Source: Eretmocerus hayati | Lineage: Eukaryota > Arthropoda > Insecta > Hymenoptera > Aphelinidae | Length of the DNA stretch: 64,000 bases | Reading direction: 5' to 3' | NCBI GenBank assembly: GCA_029851415.1 | Contig: CM056743.1 | Location: forward strand, 36,286,714 to 36,350,713 | Part shown: positions 48,300 to 60,741 of the stretch, piece after piece | How the letters are laid out: every line of letters begins with the position of its first letter | How positions within the stretch are numbered: position 1 is the first letter of the stretch | Made by a program: the position numbers and the translations under genes | Notes under the pieces: model-generated | Seen by the model: only the letters and a program-made list of their open reading frames with translations | Told to the model about the DNA's origin: nothing | Databases searched by the model: none

Positions 48300-50880
48300 T
48301 TCAACTTAATCTGACGAGAATATCAGAGGCAAAATTTGTATGGGGATGTACTCTGTCGTTTTCACAGCTGAATGGTAGAAACCAAACTGGTGCATTGCAT
48401 AGTTGAAAGGCCGTTACGCAGGTGTGAGTGCTTTTCTCATTTGCGAAGAAGACCGGGCTACTTATCATATACCTGGTCTCGTATTCACAGAGCAACAGAG
48501 CCCCAAAAGGGAGCTTCCAGCTACCCACCCACTAACCAAGCCCGCATTGGAAATTGTGGTTTATTTCAGGGCTTCTCAAAGAGCAAAACTTTCGAGTTTT
48601 ACGATGCATTCACAGAGCAGTGGCAGACTGGTGAGGCGTCCCTTTTGCGATAAGCGCTCGAGAGATGCTCCTACGTGTCATTAGCGCGATTGGTTTCCTT
48701 ACTTTGAATTCTTACGATACACGTCTTCGACGTACTGCATGTGCCCCAAAACAGTCATCACCCCAGGGATCGCCATACATCGATCGACCACATATGTAGA
48801 TGTGTCCCACAGCTATGAGTATTTTTGCAAATATTGCGATGTTGGTAGGTTTGGTGTTCGGGAATGTAGACTTATGCCGGTGATTTTTCGTATTTCATAC
48901 AAGCGAGAGGGAGCTGGGAAAATTGAAAAATCCATCCGGGCGTTATTACCGGGCGCGACGCGAGCGGCTCAAATTTCATTATGAAACGCGCAACGCTCGC
49001 AGGACCTGGTGTGACTGAGTGCCAGCCGTGTGTCTCTGTTTGACGATGCTTGTTATTGCATAGCAGCAGGTACACTATATCGTGCGGCAAACTCGGTAAC
49101 CGGAAGTTGAAGCCACCACACCTCATCGTGGCGCGAATTTTAAAAATATGTGATATTGGACAGTCAGCATGAATATCGCATTGGGACATTTTGAAGGTAA
49201 TGTTTCATTTCACTCGCGGACGACTGGTCATTACCCGAGCGCATCGAATGATGAATTTCGACGCTTTTGATCTTTCGTTAGGGTAAATATTGATAGAGCG
49301 TCGATCAAGCGATATTCGCGAGAGTGCAATATTCCCGCAGGCTAAATGCTTGTGGAGCCTCAAATTCGTACAAAATTTCCAGATCACTCGGGCTACAATA
49401 GAATTTTCAATGACTGTGTGTACGCACGAACCTCCGTATCTATAGATAAAACTATGCAGTACGAGGAAAATCAGCCGAATTACCGACACGTTCTGCGCTG
49501 ACCAACGAAGGGCGCAAAAATAGCTGAACATTCAAATATAGCTGGTATATAGTATACATCGAAGTCTGCAATGACGTGGAATAATGTTATTGATTAGCGT
49601 TTTGGCCACCTCGTGAATATGTATAAATGAACGCGCGTAGCAAATTGAGCGTGGCAGGCGTTGGAATTGCATTGACACGCAAGCGTGTCGAGAGATATAG
49701 AGAATCGCGGATCCGCGCCCAGCCAAATAAATGGAAAAGCTCGTCGAGCTTTGATTGCGTGCAAAAGCAGTCGTGGTGGTGGTAGTGGTGGTCAGCCGAC
49801 GGGCTTACATCTTCAATTAGTCAGGATAATTAATTACACGCGGGATCAGCGTTGCCGATCCGGGATTGGGATGCGGCGTGAGCGGCAATTTGCTCGATAG
49901 GCTCGTCACGTCGATCTGTGAATGCGATTGCTACCCTGCGCGTTGACGAGGCCTGAACCCGTTGTGCTGTCTATCCAGCTTTCGAATGATTGTGTAAAGG
50001 GTTAGAGTAGGGTGAATAGGGTATTGAGATGACATGCGGATTGATGTAGTATTACGGTATGTTTAGGTTGCGAATGGTTCATCAACGCTGATGTAAGCAT
50101 TGTTATATAAAATGATTCGATTCATCTTCAAATTGGAGTGATCAAATGACGTATTTTTGAATTATCGATTTCTCCTTTGCACATATGACGCAAACAAAAT
50201 TCGAGTAGTTATAGTCCGGTCCACGCAGACCTTTTTGTATGTCCGTCGTACAGAACTCAAAACCAACCCCACCTAGCAAAATCATTGTCGAAAGAAGTCC
50301 ACGTTTCTCTCGTTTCTATTATTCTACTTGGATATCATAACGAAGTTGAGGTGGTCACGTTTGGCTCAGTATTTTTTGAGATACAGCTGTACGCGACGGA
50401 TAGACAAAAAGGTCTACGCGGAAGGGACTATCGCGGAAGGGACTAAACGCGGAAGAGCAATTTAGCGTAGCGAGGACTTCGGGATACTCCTTTGATGCAC
50501 GTATCATATTTTGGAAAGTTATGCCAGTACGTATGTACCATGAGATGGCGAGTGTGCTTCTACTTACTTTCATTTCTTTGAAACGTGATAATGCATTATC
50601 TTCTCTGAATATTTTACATGAGTTCTGAATCTGTTTCGGTGCTTATCCACAGACTAGATTTTGATAATGATCCGGAATCAATGCAACTTGGCCTTAAACT
50701 TAACCAAACGAAAGACGGATTATCTCAAATTTATGAAAGACTCCTTTGAAATCTCCGAGTAAAGTGTGGTATCACACTCGAATGAGAGTAAGTATTTCCG
50801 AAATTTCCTATTACTCTCGGATAAAAGAGTGAGATACTCCAGTAAACTATGAGATTATATTTTACCGCTTGTTTCTGTTT
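48300..50880. other. Gene-free stretch, CG-rich from about 48,700 to 50,000
   Basis: Several overlapping frames of 80-108 codons on both strands (for example 48,372-48,684 and 49,205-49,531) lack domains and splice consistency; they reflect low stop density in GC-richer DNA. Repeats are scarce. This could be conserved regulatory DNA of a neighbouring gene, which only comparison with related species would show. Confidence 0.35.
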
Positions 50881-50899
50881 GATGGATCAATACATAGTT

Positions 50900-53800
50900 C
50901 ACAAAAAGAAAGCTCAGTAAAGCTCTGGGTGAGCGTATCAGTGCGGATCTATGTCGACCATTCCACGAACCGTCTATAAATGGATTCATCTATTCTGTTG
51001 TTGAAAGATGAGTATTCACATTTCAGATTTGTCTATTTTCTTAGATTGAGAAGTCAAGTACCTAAGAAATTGAAAAAATTCCTCGCCTTGACAAGAAATC
51101 AGCTAGGTGAAGATATTACAATATTTGTCTCAGATAATGGGTTGGAAGTTTGTAATTCTGCTGTTGACAAGTTACTCAAAAACGTGGAATCCAACATCAA
51201 ATGACCATCGCTTGTGCACTCGAACAGAGTTGATCTGCTAAATGGGAAAACAGATCATTGGTTGGAAGTACTCAGGCCATGCTTAATGGAAAGAATTTGC
51301 AGCTGAAATTATGAGCGAGAAGTATCAATACTTGACTTCACATCCTGTATTGCTCTGGCACAAGTTCTGAGCTCAACATAACCTCGTATGAACTTTGGTT
51401 TGGGATGAACTTTGGTTTGGGAGAAGAGCGAATCTGGGTGAGCTGAAAGTTTTTGATGCTATTTCTTATGTTCACATACGCAAACAGAAACGACAGAAGC
51501 TCGACAAAATAGTAGAAAATGGCATTTTTGTCATCTTTGGTGACATTGTGGAGGATTTTGATTGTGGTTACACGACAGTGAAAAAATAAAGTTTCTACCG
51601 AGAATTTGTCCTCAATGAGAGAGAGTCTCCTGCAATTCTCTTTCGTGGTGAGTATGATGGAGATTCTACGGTCTCCCTTGACAAACCAGTTATCTTAGGA
51701 GGAGAAAATGATGACGACGGTGATTCAGATCAAGAATGAGCAGAGAAGAGACTCCGATAATTCGTATGGTGGGAATTGTGAAGAGTCCTCTCATTTTGCA
51801 GAACGAGAGGAATCAATCGATTCTGAGCATGATTCTGAAAATGAGCCAGAACCACCTCAAGAAGCTGGAGAGGAGTCTGGAAAAAATAACGGAAATCGGC
51901 GAGCTCCAAGGAAAAATCGAGCTGAATTTGAGCGGCCAAGGAAGTATCGCGATGAATTTGATCCTGACTTAATCGCCGTGCTGGCAGAAAAACCTACAGA
52001 ACCTCAGTCCTACGAGGAAGGTTTAGCAAATCCTTTTGCTTTGCAATGGAAAGGAGCGATGAACAAAAAAATGACGGCCCTTCTCAAAAATAGACTGAAT
52101 CGACTTTTGGCCTCACTCCACTTGAAACGATGTGGGTCTTCGAAATCGAATGGAGAACGGATAGAATGTTTCGAATCAAGGTTAGCTGTAAAGTAGGGTG
52201 CGCCGAGAAAGGGCTTTTTTCGGTAATCGATACGCCCTAGCGTGGGAATGTTGTGTTTGTACATATAGATGTGAAAAAAATTTTGCTGCACGATAAGAAA
52301 TGAGACTTTAGGTCCCAGCAAGAGCCATTAAACTTTCATCGAAATTAACACAGGTTTAAATGGGAATGTGCCTAATTCGGCACTTTTTTCTTGCTACCTC
52401 TGCTCGCATTTCTGGCGCATCCAAGCATTTTTCAACGTACATTAGCTCATTTCAAAGCTTGTTCCAAACCCTACAAAATGTGCTAAAATACGTCCAATCT
52501 TGAGTGACCAAAGGGAATCTATCTCAATTTTTCCAAAAAGTGATCATTATTAGAAATTCCAAAAAAGGCGATTCTCCCTTCAAACTTTGCTTGTATCTCT
52601 GGTGCATCTGAACATTCTTCAATGTGTTTCAATCCATTTTTATATTTGTCACAAAAGCTACAAAATAAGCTAAAGTACGTCTAATTTCGACTAATCCGAG
52701 CCAATCTATCTCAATTTGTCTATTTCGAGTTTTGGAAGGAATTAGGTGGGAGGGGGGAGTCGCTTATTTTCGGATTTTTCAGAACTAATCACTTTTTGGG
52801 AAAATTGAGATGGATCGGCTCGGATTAGTCGAAATTGGACGTACTTTAGCTCATTTTGTAGGTTTTGTGACAAGCATAAAAATGGATTGAAACACATTGA
52901 AGAATGTTCAGATGCACCAGAAATACAAGAAAAGTTTGAAGGGAGAATCGCTCTGTTTTTGGAATTTCTAATAATGATGACTTTTTGGGAAAGTTGAGAT
53001 AGATTCCCTCTGGTTACTCGAAATTAGACGTACCTTAGCACATTTTGTAGGATTTGGAACAAGCTTTGAAATGAGCTGAAATTAGGTTGAAAAATGCGTA
53101 GATGCGCCAGAAATGCGAGCAAAGTTAGTAAGAAAAGAGTGCCGAATTAGGCACATTCCCATGTGAACCTGTGTTAATTTCGATAAAAGATGGATGGCTC
53201 TTGCTGGGACCTAAAACCTCATTTCTCAGCGTCCAGCGAAATTTTTTTCACATTTTTATGTACAAACACAACATTTCCACGCTAGGGGGTATAGATTATC
53301 GAAAAAAGCCCTTTTCCGGCCCAACCTACTGTGAAGGTCTGTTCCCAAGTATACGGAGTTGATTATGGATGAATATTCAGCCCCCTCGTCAGATTTGCTT
53401 CAATTCGCTTGATATCAGCACTGGCTGTCTCACAAAGTGTGGGACCGCGGCATTTTGGTGTAAATCAGTCTACCTCAATCAATGACAAATCTGAAGAAGA
53501 CGTATAAGTCCGATCTTTGGATCTCACTAACGAAGACAGAACTATCATCCTTGAAATCTACTCAGGCGATGGAACATTGTCCCTTAGAATGGGAATGATG
53601 TAAATCTTTGGATGCAACATCTCAAGACAGGTTTTGGAATCACTAGTAAAGACGTGAGTCGATTCTTGAGACTTCAGATCGAACGGCTCGAAGATGGACC
53701 GATCTTTCTCCACTTGACAAACTACAGAAAAGGGATTTTGGAGCTTTACAACATGGCCCATGCCAATACAGTTGCAGTTACCATGGACAAACACGAAGAT

Positions 53801-54790
53801 CTTCATGTACCATTGTACGGAAAAAGAAAAACTGAGAAACTGTAGGAATAAGCTGATGGCTCACCCATACAAATGAATGACTCTACACGCTCTGAGCAGA
53901 AGGCTCTTATGCGTTTCGTCCCCCACCTGCAACCTGGTTCATCGTAACCGGACTCACCAGCAGGGCTGGTGTTGCAGGTAGTGCCCTGGCCGCTTGGCGA
54001 TGAAGCACTTATGCGCTCTTATATACTAATCGAGGTCTTGAGCTGTCGATTGCGGGAAAGGAGCTGGATCTGTCATCCATTTATTGCGCATGTGAGGTAT
54101 TATGTACCCCACAAAACCACGAGCATCGCACCCTCCGGCGGTTGAATCAAAGAACTATCTTGCGGTGTGTATGAGACCTGATATCGCACCTCCTTCAAGT
54201 ATTGTTGGTAGGTACTTAGTTGATCCAGATAAAATTCACTGAAATGCAGTGAACGAATCCTAAATTATTTTCAATGCACTGTAAATTGCGGTTTATTTTT
54301 CGAAGGTAATGGGTAATTTCAAGATTGTAGCTTTAAGTGACCCGTATTATGCCAAAGAAGTACAAACGCGTGGATACGTGGCCGGATGTGTTATGAAAAT
54401 TGGCAACGATACCGTTGCTTGATCAGTCAAAAGGAAAAAATGTGTTCCTCGTCCTACTACAGAATCTGAATTCATTGCTGCCTCTTCAGCTGTGAAAGAA
54501 ATTATTTGGTTGAATACACTGCTTTCAGAAATTCTCTCGAAACAAGCATATCAGCTTCCGCTGAAGAAATGCTTTCAGATGTCTGCTAGTGACCAAGACT
54601 TTGTTTTGAATTCTCGCTGTGTGTGCTGTTGGTTGATTAAACAAAGTGCCGCTCAGCTTATCTAAAAGCCAGAGATCCGCAAAAAGACTAAGCACATTGA
54701 TGTGAAATTTCCAAAGATTGTTCAATCTTGATTCGAAACCTCAGAGCAACAAGCGGATATTCTCACTAAGCCTTGATGAAAGAAGAATTT
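50900..54790 (+). pseudogene. Ty1/copia retrotransposon polyprotein, dead
   Basis: Domains appear in copia order. Integrase core at about 50,930-51,205: GERISADLC, then DEYSHFRFVYFL and VSDNGLEVCN after a frameshift. Integrase tail at 51,395-51,590: ELKVFDAISYVHIRKQKRQK. Acidic linker and reverse transcriptase start at 51,708-52,193: EPQSYEEGLANP, WKGAMNKKM. After the 1.1-kb insertion, VYGVDYG and IFSPLVRFASIR, with an in-frame stop where the conserved Glu-Val should be. Then FLRLQIERLEDGPIFLH at 53,612-53,845. RNase H at 54,310-54,780: RGYVAGCVMKIGNDTVA, TTESEFIAASSAVKEIIWLN, KTKHIDVKF, QADILTKP. Numerous stops and shifts make it inactive. About 53,860-54,290 does not match the expected protein and may be another insertion. 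Flanking LTRs were not recognised. Confidence 0.8.
52194..53328. mobile_element. 1135-bp hAT-like palindromic element inside copia
   Basis: The ends are TAGGGTGCGCCGAGAAAGGG and, reverse-complemented from the right, TAGGTTGGGCCGGAAAAGGG. The flanks CTGTAAAG (52,186-52,193) and CTGTGAAG (53,329-53,336) form an 8-base duplication with one mismatch. Removing the element restores a continuous copia frame (LAVK then GLFPS). The whole element is one imperfect palindrome centred near 52,760. The TAGGG start and 8-base duplication fit hAT-type mobilisation. Interior blocks (AACGTACATTAGCTCATTT) are shared with the TA-flanked family at 17,011. Confidence 0.8.
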
Positions 54791-55178
54791 TCATTATATT
54801 CGCGACCTGCTTTCATGTTTGAGATCAGTTTACGCCACCTTGTCAAGCTTATCAAATAGAAGGAGGAAAAAATCAAAATCCATCACTGACTGAGAATTGG
54901 GATTGATTACCTTGGCGCACACCACGTATAGGGATCACGTATCATTTGCATGAGTTATGGAAGGGAATAATGAAATAGTTCAATTTGACCCATATTCTAG
55001 AATTCATTATATCAACCATGATTCGTGTGGGCACATGACAACTATCCAAGCGCGTTTGGCATAATGTTGGACGCGAAAAATTTTCGTGGCGTTTATAACG
55101 TCATACGTAGAGTTATCTGAGCAATGTGTTTAATGAAATACATATAGATTGAAAAACTAGAGCGAGTCAATCTTGAAC

Positions 55179-58052
55179 TTATGCTCCTAAGATAGACAGT
55201 TTTTCGCCAGCAGTTGCATCAACAATGAAATCCTTATAATAGTATATATTAGCGTGACTGTTAACTCGAGCATTGTATAGCGATATTGGTAAATTGTGTA
55301 AACAGTTTTCTGTGCCAACAGCTAGGACGGCTTTTCGATCCTTTGATAATAATGGAGAACCATCGTCGCCCTGCAAGGTAGAAATGGGGAAATCTTGATT
55401 ATATTTGTATGAAATCAACGATGTTTCACGAGCACCCATGGAATGGCTTATAATAGGGTTGAGATGAAAGATCACGCGACTGATAAATTGATTCCTGTGT
55501 ACGATTGAGTTAGATACAATACGACAGATTCCCACGGTGCTTTATCGACAAATTAAAATTATTGGATTTTTGAAAGTACTCACGCATCCAAGTAATGAGT
55601 AAGGCGTCGATTTAGTGCACAGGGTTTCTTCGCTCTGTGGCACTATTTCTTTAAGTTCTTGTTTTCTTATTCGACATTCATTCCTATCTATTATTTGAAC
55701 AGTAGCTGTATGCAGTGAAGGCGTTCTACGGCGTTGATTGATGTCGTCAAGGGCTAAATCTCTCCAACCAGCTATGAAAGCTTCTTTATTATAATATTTC
55801 TCATTCGTCTCAATAGACAAGTACGCCGGTTTCATTTTGGTTGGACTGACATATTTTAGCAACTGCAAAGAATTTAATCTCTTTGAATATTATCCATTCT
55901 AATACCTTACTGTTGCAGAAACTGTATCACATTTCCATTAATCGTATAAAATTTGATTCTCTCTATTCTCAAATGGCTCAACTCAACTGCTCGAATCAAG
56001 AAAATTCTTTAGCAGTTTCGTTACAGTCGTATGGTCAAAAACAAAAGTTAGAATTTTTCATGCGATTCCAATGTAAGGTTCAACGGTCCTCACAACAATT
56101 GTGGCTAACAGTATGTAAAATAAATGAAATCAACCCGAATTTTCGGCAAATCATTGAATCAGACCCAACAACTTTTCCTTCGTCGAATTGACTCAATGAG
56201 CATCTTTATTGCATCATTGCAAAAGGGCTGCCACGATTTAATCCACTCAGTCAAAGATCTGGTCATGAATGCTGCAGCCCTGGAGCATGAAAATTAAAAA
56301 AATTCCAGTCCAGCATTGATCGCATTTCTCTAAGAGTACTTATGTAAGATTTTGTGATCCGACTGTGACATTTTTGAATGACTAATTTTTGGAATGGAGA
56401 TGCACTTATTTGGTTTGCAGTCGTGTTTGGGCATCAAAATTGTCTTTCTTATATTTCTCGTGTGTTTCTTGAAGGGTAATAGGATTGCAGAGTCAACTCA
56501 ATACTGGAATTTATGTAAAAAATGATATTCTATCGAGTCCTCGCTCGAAAAGCTCGAAAAAATTTGAGTCAAATATCACGTGGAAGTATGATTATCGGGG
56601 TCAGCAACTTGATGAAATTTTCCAAATTCTTTCAACTTCATCGATAAGCATTCCTTTGAACAATTTGCATGAAGACACAATGCTTTCTCTACTGCCGTTG
56701 AAAATACGAAGGTCGACAGAATCAATTACTCGTTTTTATTTACTATTGAAGGGAGAAGTTTCAAATACTCATCAGACTCGGAGAAGTCTGGTAACTGGGG
56801 TGAAAACGTTGTCCTTTTCACGTTCCACTAAGACAAGTTCGACTGTATTCATCTGGAAATCCAAGCAATGGGAGACTCAAAGGAGAACTCATATCAAATT
56901 AACCAAACAGAGAAATCGGCTGGCTATAGGTACATTTTAATATTTATGATAAAGAATTGGTCAAATTTGGCTGACAGCCTTAGCAGTGAGCGACCCTTCA
57001 TCATCCGACTGCATTTTAGATGCAAAAAGCGAGGAGTTTAATTGATCAAAGGTTCCTTCCAATAACCAATGTCTTTGGTCCGTACTGAACTACTGCGAGG
57101 GAGATCCTACTGAGATTTCTTCACTGTCTCGATTAAAGCGATGCGATCACCATGCACTGCAACCATGGAACTTGAAAACACATCTCACATAGAAATTTTG
57201 ATGGTTCGGACTTTGAGACGAGTTGTCAAAACCTTGTTATTGTCGAACTTGTATTCCACAATCCATCCCTTAGCCCAAATCACAAGAGGATTTAGAGAAA
57301 AATCTGAACAACTTGATTGCAGGCACCTCTTAACCTATACTGTAGGCACATTTTCATTCCCATTTTCCCCCGATTCTCTTGAGATTTGAGCTAAACGACG
57401 AGAAGACGGACTGAAGCTAGATGATAACAAGTATTCGTCCACTCGTCGTCCAGCGCAAATTGCAAGAGAACCGCAGAAAAATAGGAATGAATTTTAGCTT
57501 GCATGGTGACCGCATCGCCTTATAAGAGTACTTGGCTGTGCGTAATGTTAATGATAAATCTCAATGATGTACCCTTATGATCGCTAGATTGTGCCAAGCT
57601 TTGGGTCCAGAGTGTTTGTTCTGACTGATCCATTTTCCATACGTTGTCCACGAATGCACACCATATACATCTATGAGATCCGAATTATTATCGCTGCCTA
57701 ATACTTGAATTTCACTCGGTTCTTTACCACTCAAACATCCGGCCAAAGTTAGGACATGTCGTTTTGTGATGAGAGTGCCAACACAAGAGCTAGAAGGCGA
57801 ATCTGATCCTTGATCAGAACCTTCCAAACAATTTTCACACAAAATCTTGATGTATACAATGAATAGATGCTCATATCGTGCTGCAGCAGAACTAACTCCT
57901 GTTATCGGCTCTGCGTTACAAAACAATATATTTTGAACACCTGCAACAATAAATTTTACAAAGACAAAATTCAACGTCATATTTTGCAGCGTTCTAAGAT
58001 ACTCACCAGTTGTTGCGAGCTGAATGATACAAAAACTCAATATTTTGAACAT
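55179..58052 (-). CDS. Secreted serine protease homologue, catalytic triad lost, four exons
   Basis: Exons on the minus strand are 58,052-58,007, 57,940-57,573, 55,862-55,584 and 55,370-55,179. Donors are GTGAGT, GTACAT and GTGAGT, acceptors TTGCAG or TTTGCAG, and phases 1, 0, 0 agree. The product is 294 residues with a signal peptide (MFKILSFCIIQLATTG...). It aligns with the S1 trypsin fold: ITGVSS for IVGG, CVGTLITKRHVLTLAGCL for the His57 region, HNLAIIR for DIALL, AFIAGWRD, C..C pairs, then C-GDDGSPLL for GDSGGPL. His57 is Gly, Asp102 is Asn and Ser195 is Asp, so it cannot be an active protease. Fold cysteines C42-C58, C168-C182 and C191-C220 are kept. A proline replaces the Arg/Lys of the activation site. 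Such homologues act in insect immunity, clotting or venom; the role here is unknown. Intron 2 (1.7 kb) holds a TTAA MITE and antisense candidate exons. Confidence 0.85.
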
Positions 58053-58609
58053 TTTGTAACTATTCAATCTTTGAGAACCGCTGATATCCGAGTTCAGGAA
58101 AAAAAGTATGATCCCTCTCTCAGTTCAGAATTTAACATTAATCTGATGCTCTCAATACATTCCAAACTATTGTCCTCAAAAGACTATCTTTCGTGCCTTA
58201 AAATACAAGAAAAAAATTGGGTAACTATTGTTCCAAGTATTCGTAGGAGTTATGAATGGTACTTATAGTTTGAGGCAAACACGTGCTGGATTCAAACAGT
58301 TGTTCCATTAGCAGACGACTCTTTTGTGACAGAAATAGAACTCTTTTTCCCTCAATATTCATTATGTTATACTCGTTTGAGTATTATCATTCACAACGTA
58401 AGCTTTGACGTTTTAATTTCTTCTTCAAATACAGGTGAAAGATATCTTTTCAAAATAAGATCACTCTGGTGGACCAAGAGAATTATTACTATACATACAA
58501 GTTGTATTGAGTTCTTCAGTTGATCGAATCTGATATGGCACGAGATCGGGAAAATGAGTTTATCGACAAAATTGTCGAGATAACTCAAGAAATAATCTAC
58601 GTTGCATTC
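55919..58609 (+). CDS. Candidate gene on the opposite strand, five phase-compatible exons
   Basis: Proposed exons are 55,919-56,110, 56,491-56,929, 58,129-58,242, 58,300-58,397 and 58,520-58,609. Acceptors include CTGTTGCAG, GGATTGCAG, CAGTTCAG, CAAACAG and TTCTTCAG; donors GTATGT, GTACAT, GTAGGA (weak) and GTAAGC. Junction phases 0, 1, 1, 0 agree, giving about 310 open residues. I recognise no family. Segments include KFESNITWKYDYRGQQLDEI, RFYLLLKGEV, VPLADDSFVTEIELFFPQYS and ARDRENEFIDKIVEITQEII. The start exon is not found, and an in-frame TAA at 58,610 ends the last exon. A further exon at 58,837-58,943 after TTTCTAG would add a hydrophobic tail (SVPVLLGLVAVCFLIS) suggesting a membrane anchor, but I cannot phase-link it. 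The exons interleave with those of the protease homologue. It may be a real, diverged or decayed gene. Confidence 0.4.
57137..57519. mobile_element. 383-bp MITE of the TTAA family (copy 2)
   Basis: The left end AGCGATGCGATCACCATGCA and the right end (reverse complement GGCGATGCGGTCACCATGCA) are preceded by TTAA at 57,133-57,136 and followed by TTAT at 57,520-57,523. The length equals that of the copy at 9,488-9,870. The inner hairpin block GAGATTTGAGCTAAACGACGAGAAGACG also matches the truncated copy at 62,629. It sits in intron 2 of the protease homologue; the frame open at 57,141-57,389 is part of the element. Confidence 0.75.
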
Positions 58610-58949
58610 TAACCCGGGCATCAATCCCAACTAATTTCTGAGATGAAAATTTCGAGTCCGACCCTACCTCCATATGGCCCTTCCTACATTCTCTTCCAAC
58701 CGCTGTGAAATTGGCTTTTATTTTTTACGAATCTAGTTGAATAAAAGGGATAGAATGCTTTCTTTCGGTTTATTGCTTGTGTCTTCGGTAAACAAAACCG
58801 GCGGCTTTTGTATAACTACTGTGACAATATTTCTAGACCATACATCTTCAAAGTACAAACTAAATGGGTACATGAATAAATATAACTTATCATCGGTTCC
58901 GGTTCTCCTGGGCTTGGTAGCCGTATGTTTTTTAATTAGCTAGGCAAAC

Positions 58950-60740
58950 TTTGAAACATCGTTCAGATTTGACATCCCAACGAATAGTCCGAGATTGCCT
59001 TGAATACATCTTGATGGTTCTGCAACTATCACTGTCAGAAAATTTCTCGGAAAACTTACGCAGGCTAACGATTCAGCCAAATTTCTCAGTGATTTCATTC
59101 TTGGTTTTCCAACTGAACCGCCTTTTTCTCTTTCGCCGAAAGTGTAACAATCTGAAAATCTATTCTTCATGCTGATGCCATTATGTTTACATTCTCTAGG
59201 TGACATCGCTAGTAAATCATTCTTTACAGAACTCAGCCAAAATCTCGCCGGTAAAATTCGATACTCTTGACCATTCCTGGTGTAGAACGACTATTTTTAT
59301 TTCTCTTACATTTCAATGTATGTACTAATTCATTACGTAATGTCACTTTTACCTCCCAAGTTGCAAGAAGATCCAAAATTTTCCTCAGGATTACCGTCTA
59401 CTAGATTGGGTTAGGATGGAGTGAGTGAATAAAATAGCAAGTGAACCGGGAAAGCGTCCGAGTGGATATCCGCGATGAGCGTTTCGGCAAAACCAGTAGA
59501 GTAGCAAATGGAAGGGAGAAGGGGGATCAGGGGTGGCAAAGAGTAATGCATTCGGATAAGGGGGTGAGGTTGGGGTCTATAGCTGCGACGATCCATTAGC
59601 GAAGCTACCCTGGATCCGGGATCACACGGGGGCCACTATCGCTGCCCGGTAATATCTTGTTGTCCTTATGGCTGATCTCTTGAAAGCTCCGTCGCATTAG
59701 CCGAGCGGGGTATTTAAACACCGCAAGCTGTCCTCTCCCGTCTCCACCTTCTCTCTCTGTCTTTTTCTACTTGCCATTCGGTCTTTCTCTCTCTCTCATC
59801 CCAACGGCCACTACTATAGCACACATACTCTGGGTAATGCATGAGTAATGCCGGGTCGCGCGCGTGCGTACCACATTTTTATTTCCGCGAGCCCATTTCC
59901 TCGACATCAGTTATACAAAATGAAACGTCAACTGTTAAGCGTGTGAGTGGGCTTTTTATTAACAAAACTCGGAACCACGAGTTGGCCAGAGAAATTTTTT
60001 GGTTCGATGCAAATATGGTCGACTGTAGATTGCACCCGTGCGGCCTTTTCCTCTGGCTGATATCGAAATTGCGTATGATATATGTTAATATCACAGTTGA
60101 ATAATGGATGAGAGATATCAGTAGATACGTGGTATTTGATTCTAGCAAGCGGATAAAATGACATTGCGGGTTAGCCGAAACATTTTTACTCTAAAAATTC
60201 ACCCTGTATTTTTAACCAAACGATATATATCATTTTGCATCGGCGATCGGCTGGATTACTTTTGAAAATGTGTGCGCTTTCCGAGCGTTACACGTGCTGC
60301 ATGTCGGAATTTGTAAAAAGAGTATCAAATATGAAATAGAGTCAATATGGGCGTATGTTTCAGCATTCTGTGTAGCCGTGCATAGTGGCGGGAGAGCAAT
60401 TTTATTGAATTTTGATGTTTTTAATCGCGAGCTGACCACAATTCTATTCGCCAATATCGTGCGCAGCCAACATTTTAATATCCTTGTGATCACAAAGCTC
60501 GATGAATCATGAAAGTAAACGAACGGACGTGAGCATGCACAATTTTTCCCCGAATTCTTTACGTATAAAATTGCACCTATCAAGATTCGAATATTTTTTG
60601 AATCGCCAACGGTATTTAGTCCGGTTACCCTTAATAAAATTTGTATCGATAAAAATTAAATGCAACTCGCTAGTTCTTTCGATAGCTATCACACAGAGAA
60701 AAATGAGTCTTCGGCGCGCCTATGGACTTTCAATCCTTAC
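58950..60740. other. Stretch without supported gene; possible TATA box at 59,711
   Basis: Plus-strand frames at 58,951-59,210 end quickly and lack a domain. From about 59,640 the DNA is CG-rich. TATTTAAA at 59,711-59,718 sits between GC-rich sequence and a long CT-rich stretch (59,729-59,797), like some insect promoters, but no TCAGT initiator lies at the right distance. Overlapping frames at 59,841-60,583 on both strands look like chance. Confidence 0.3.
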
Positions 60741-60741
60741 G

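Noticed and set aside
48372..48684. Two overlapping 93-codon frames
   Set aside because: Mutually overlapping frames in GC-richer DNA, with no domain in either.
58391..58440. Intron between GTAAGC at 58,398 and CAG at 58,433
   Set aside because: It would be under 40 bases, too short for an insect intron; the donor is better paired with the acceptor at 58,519.
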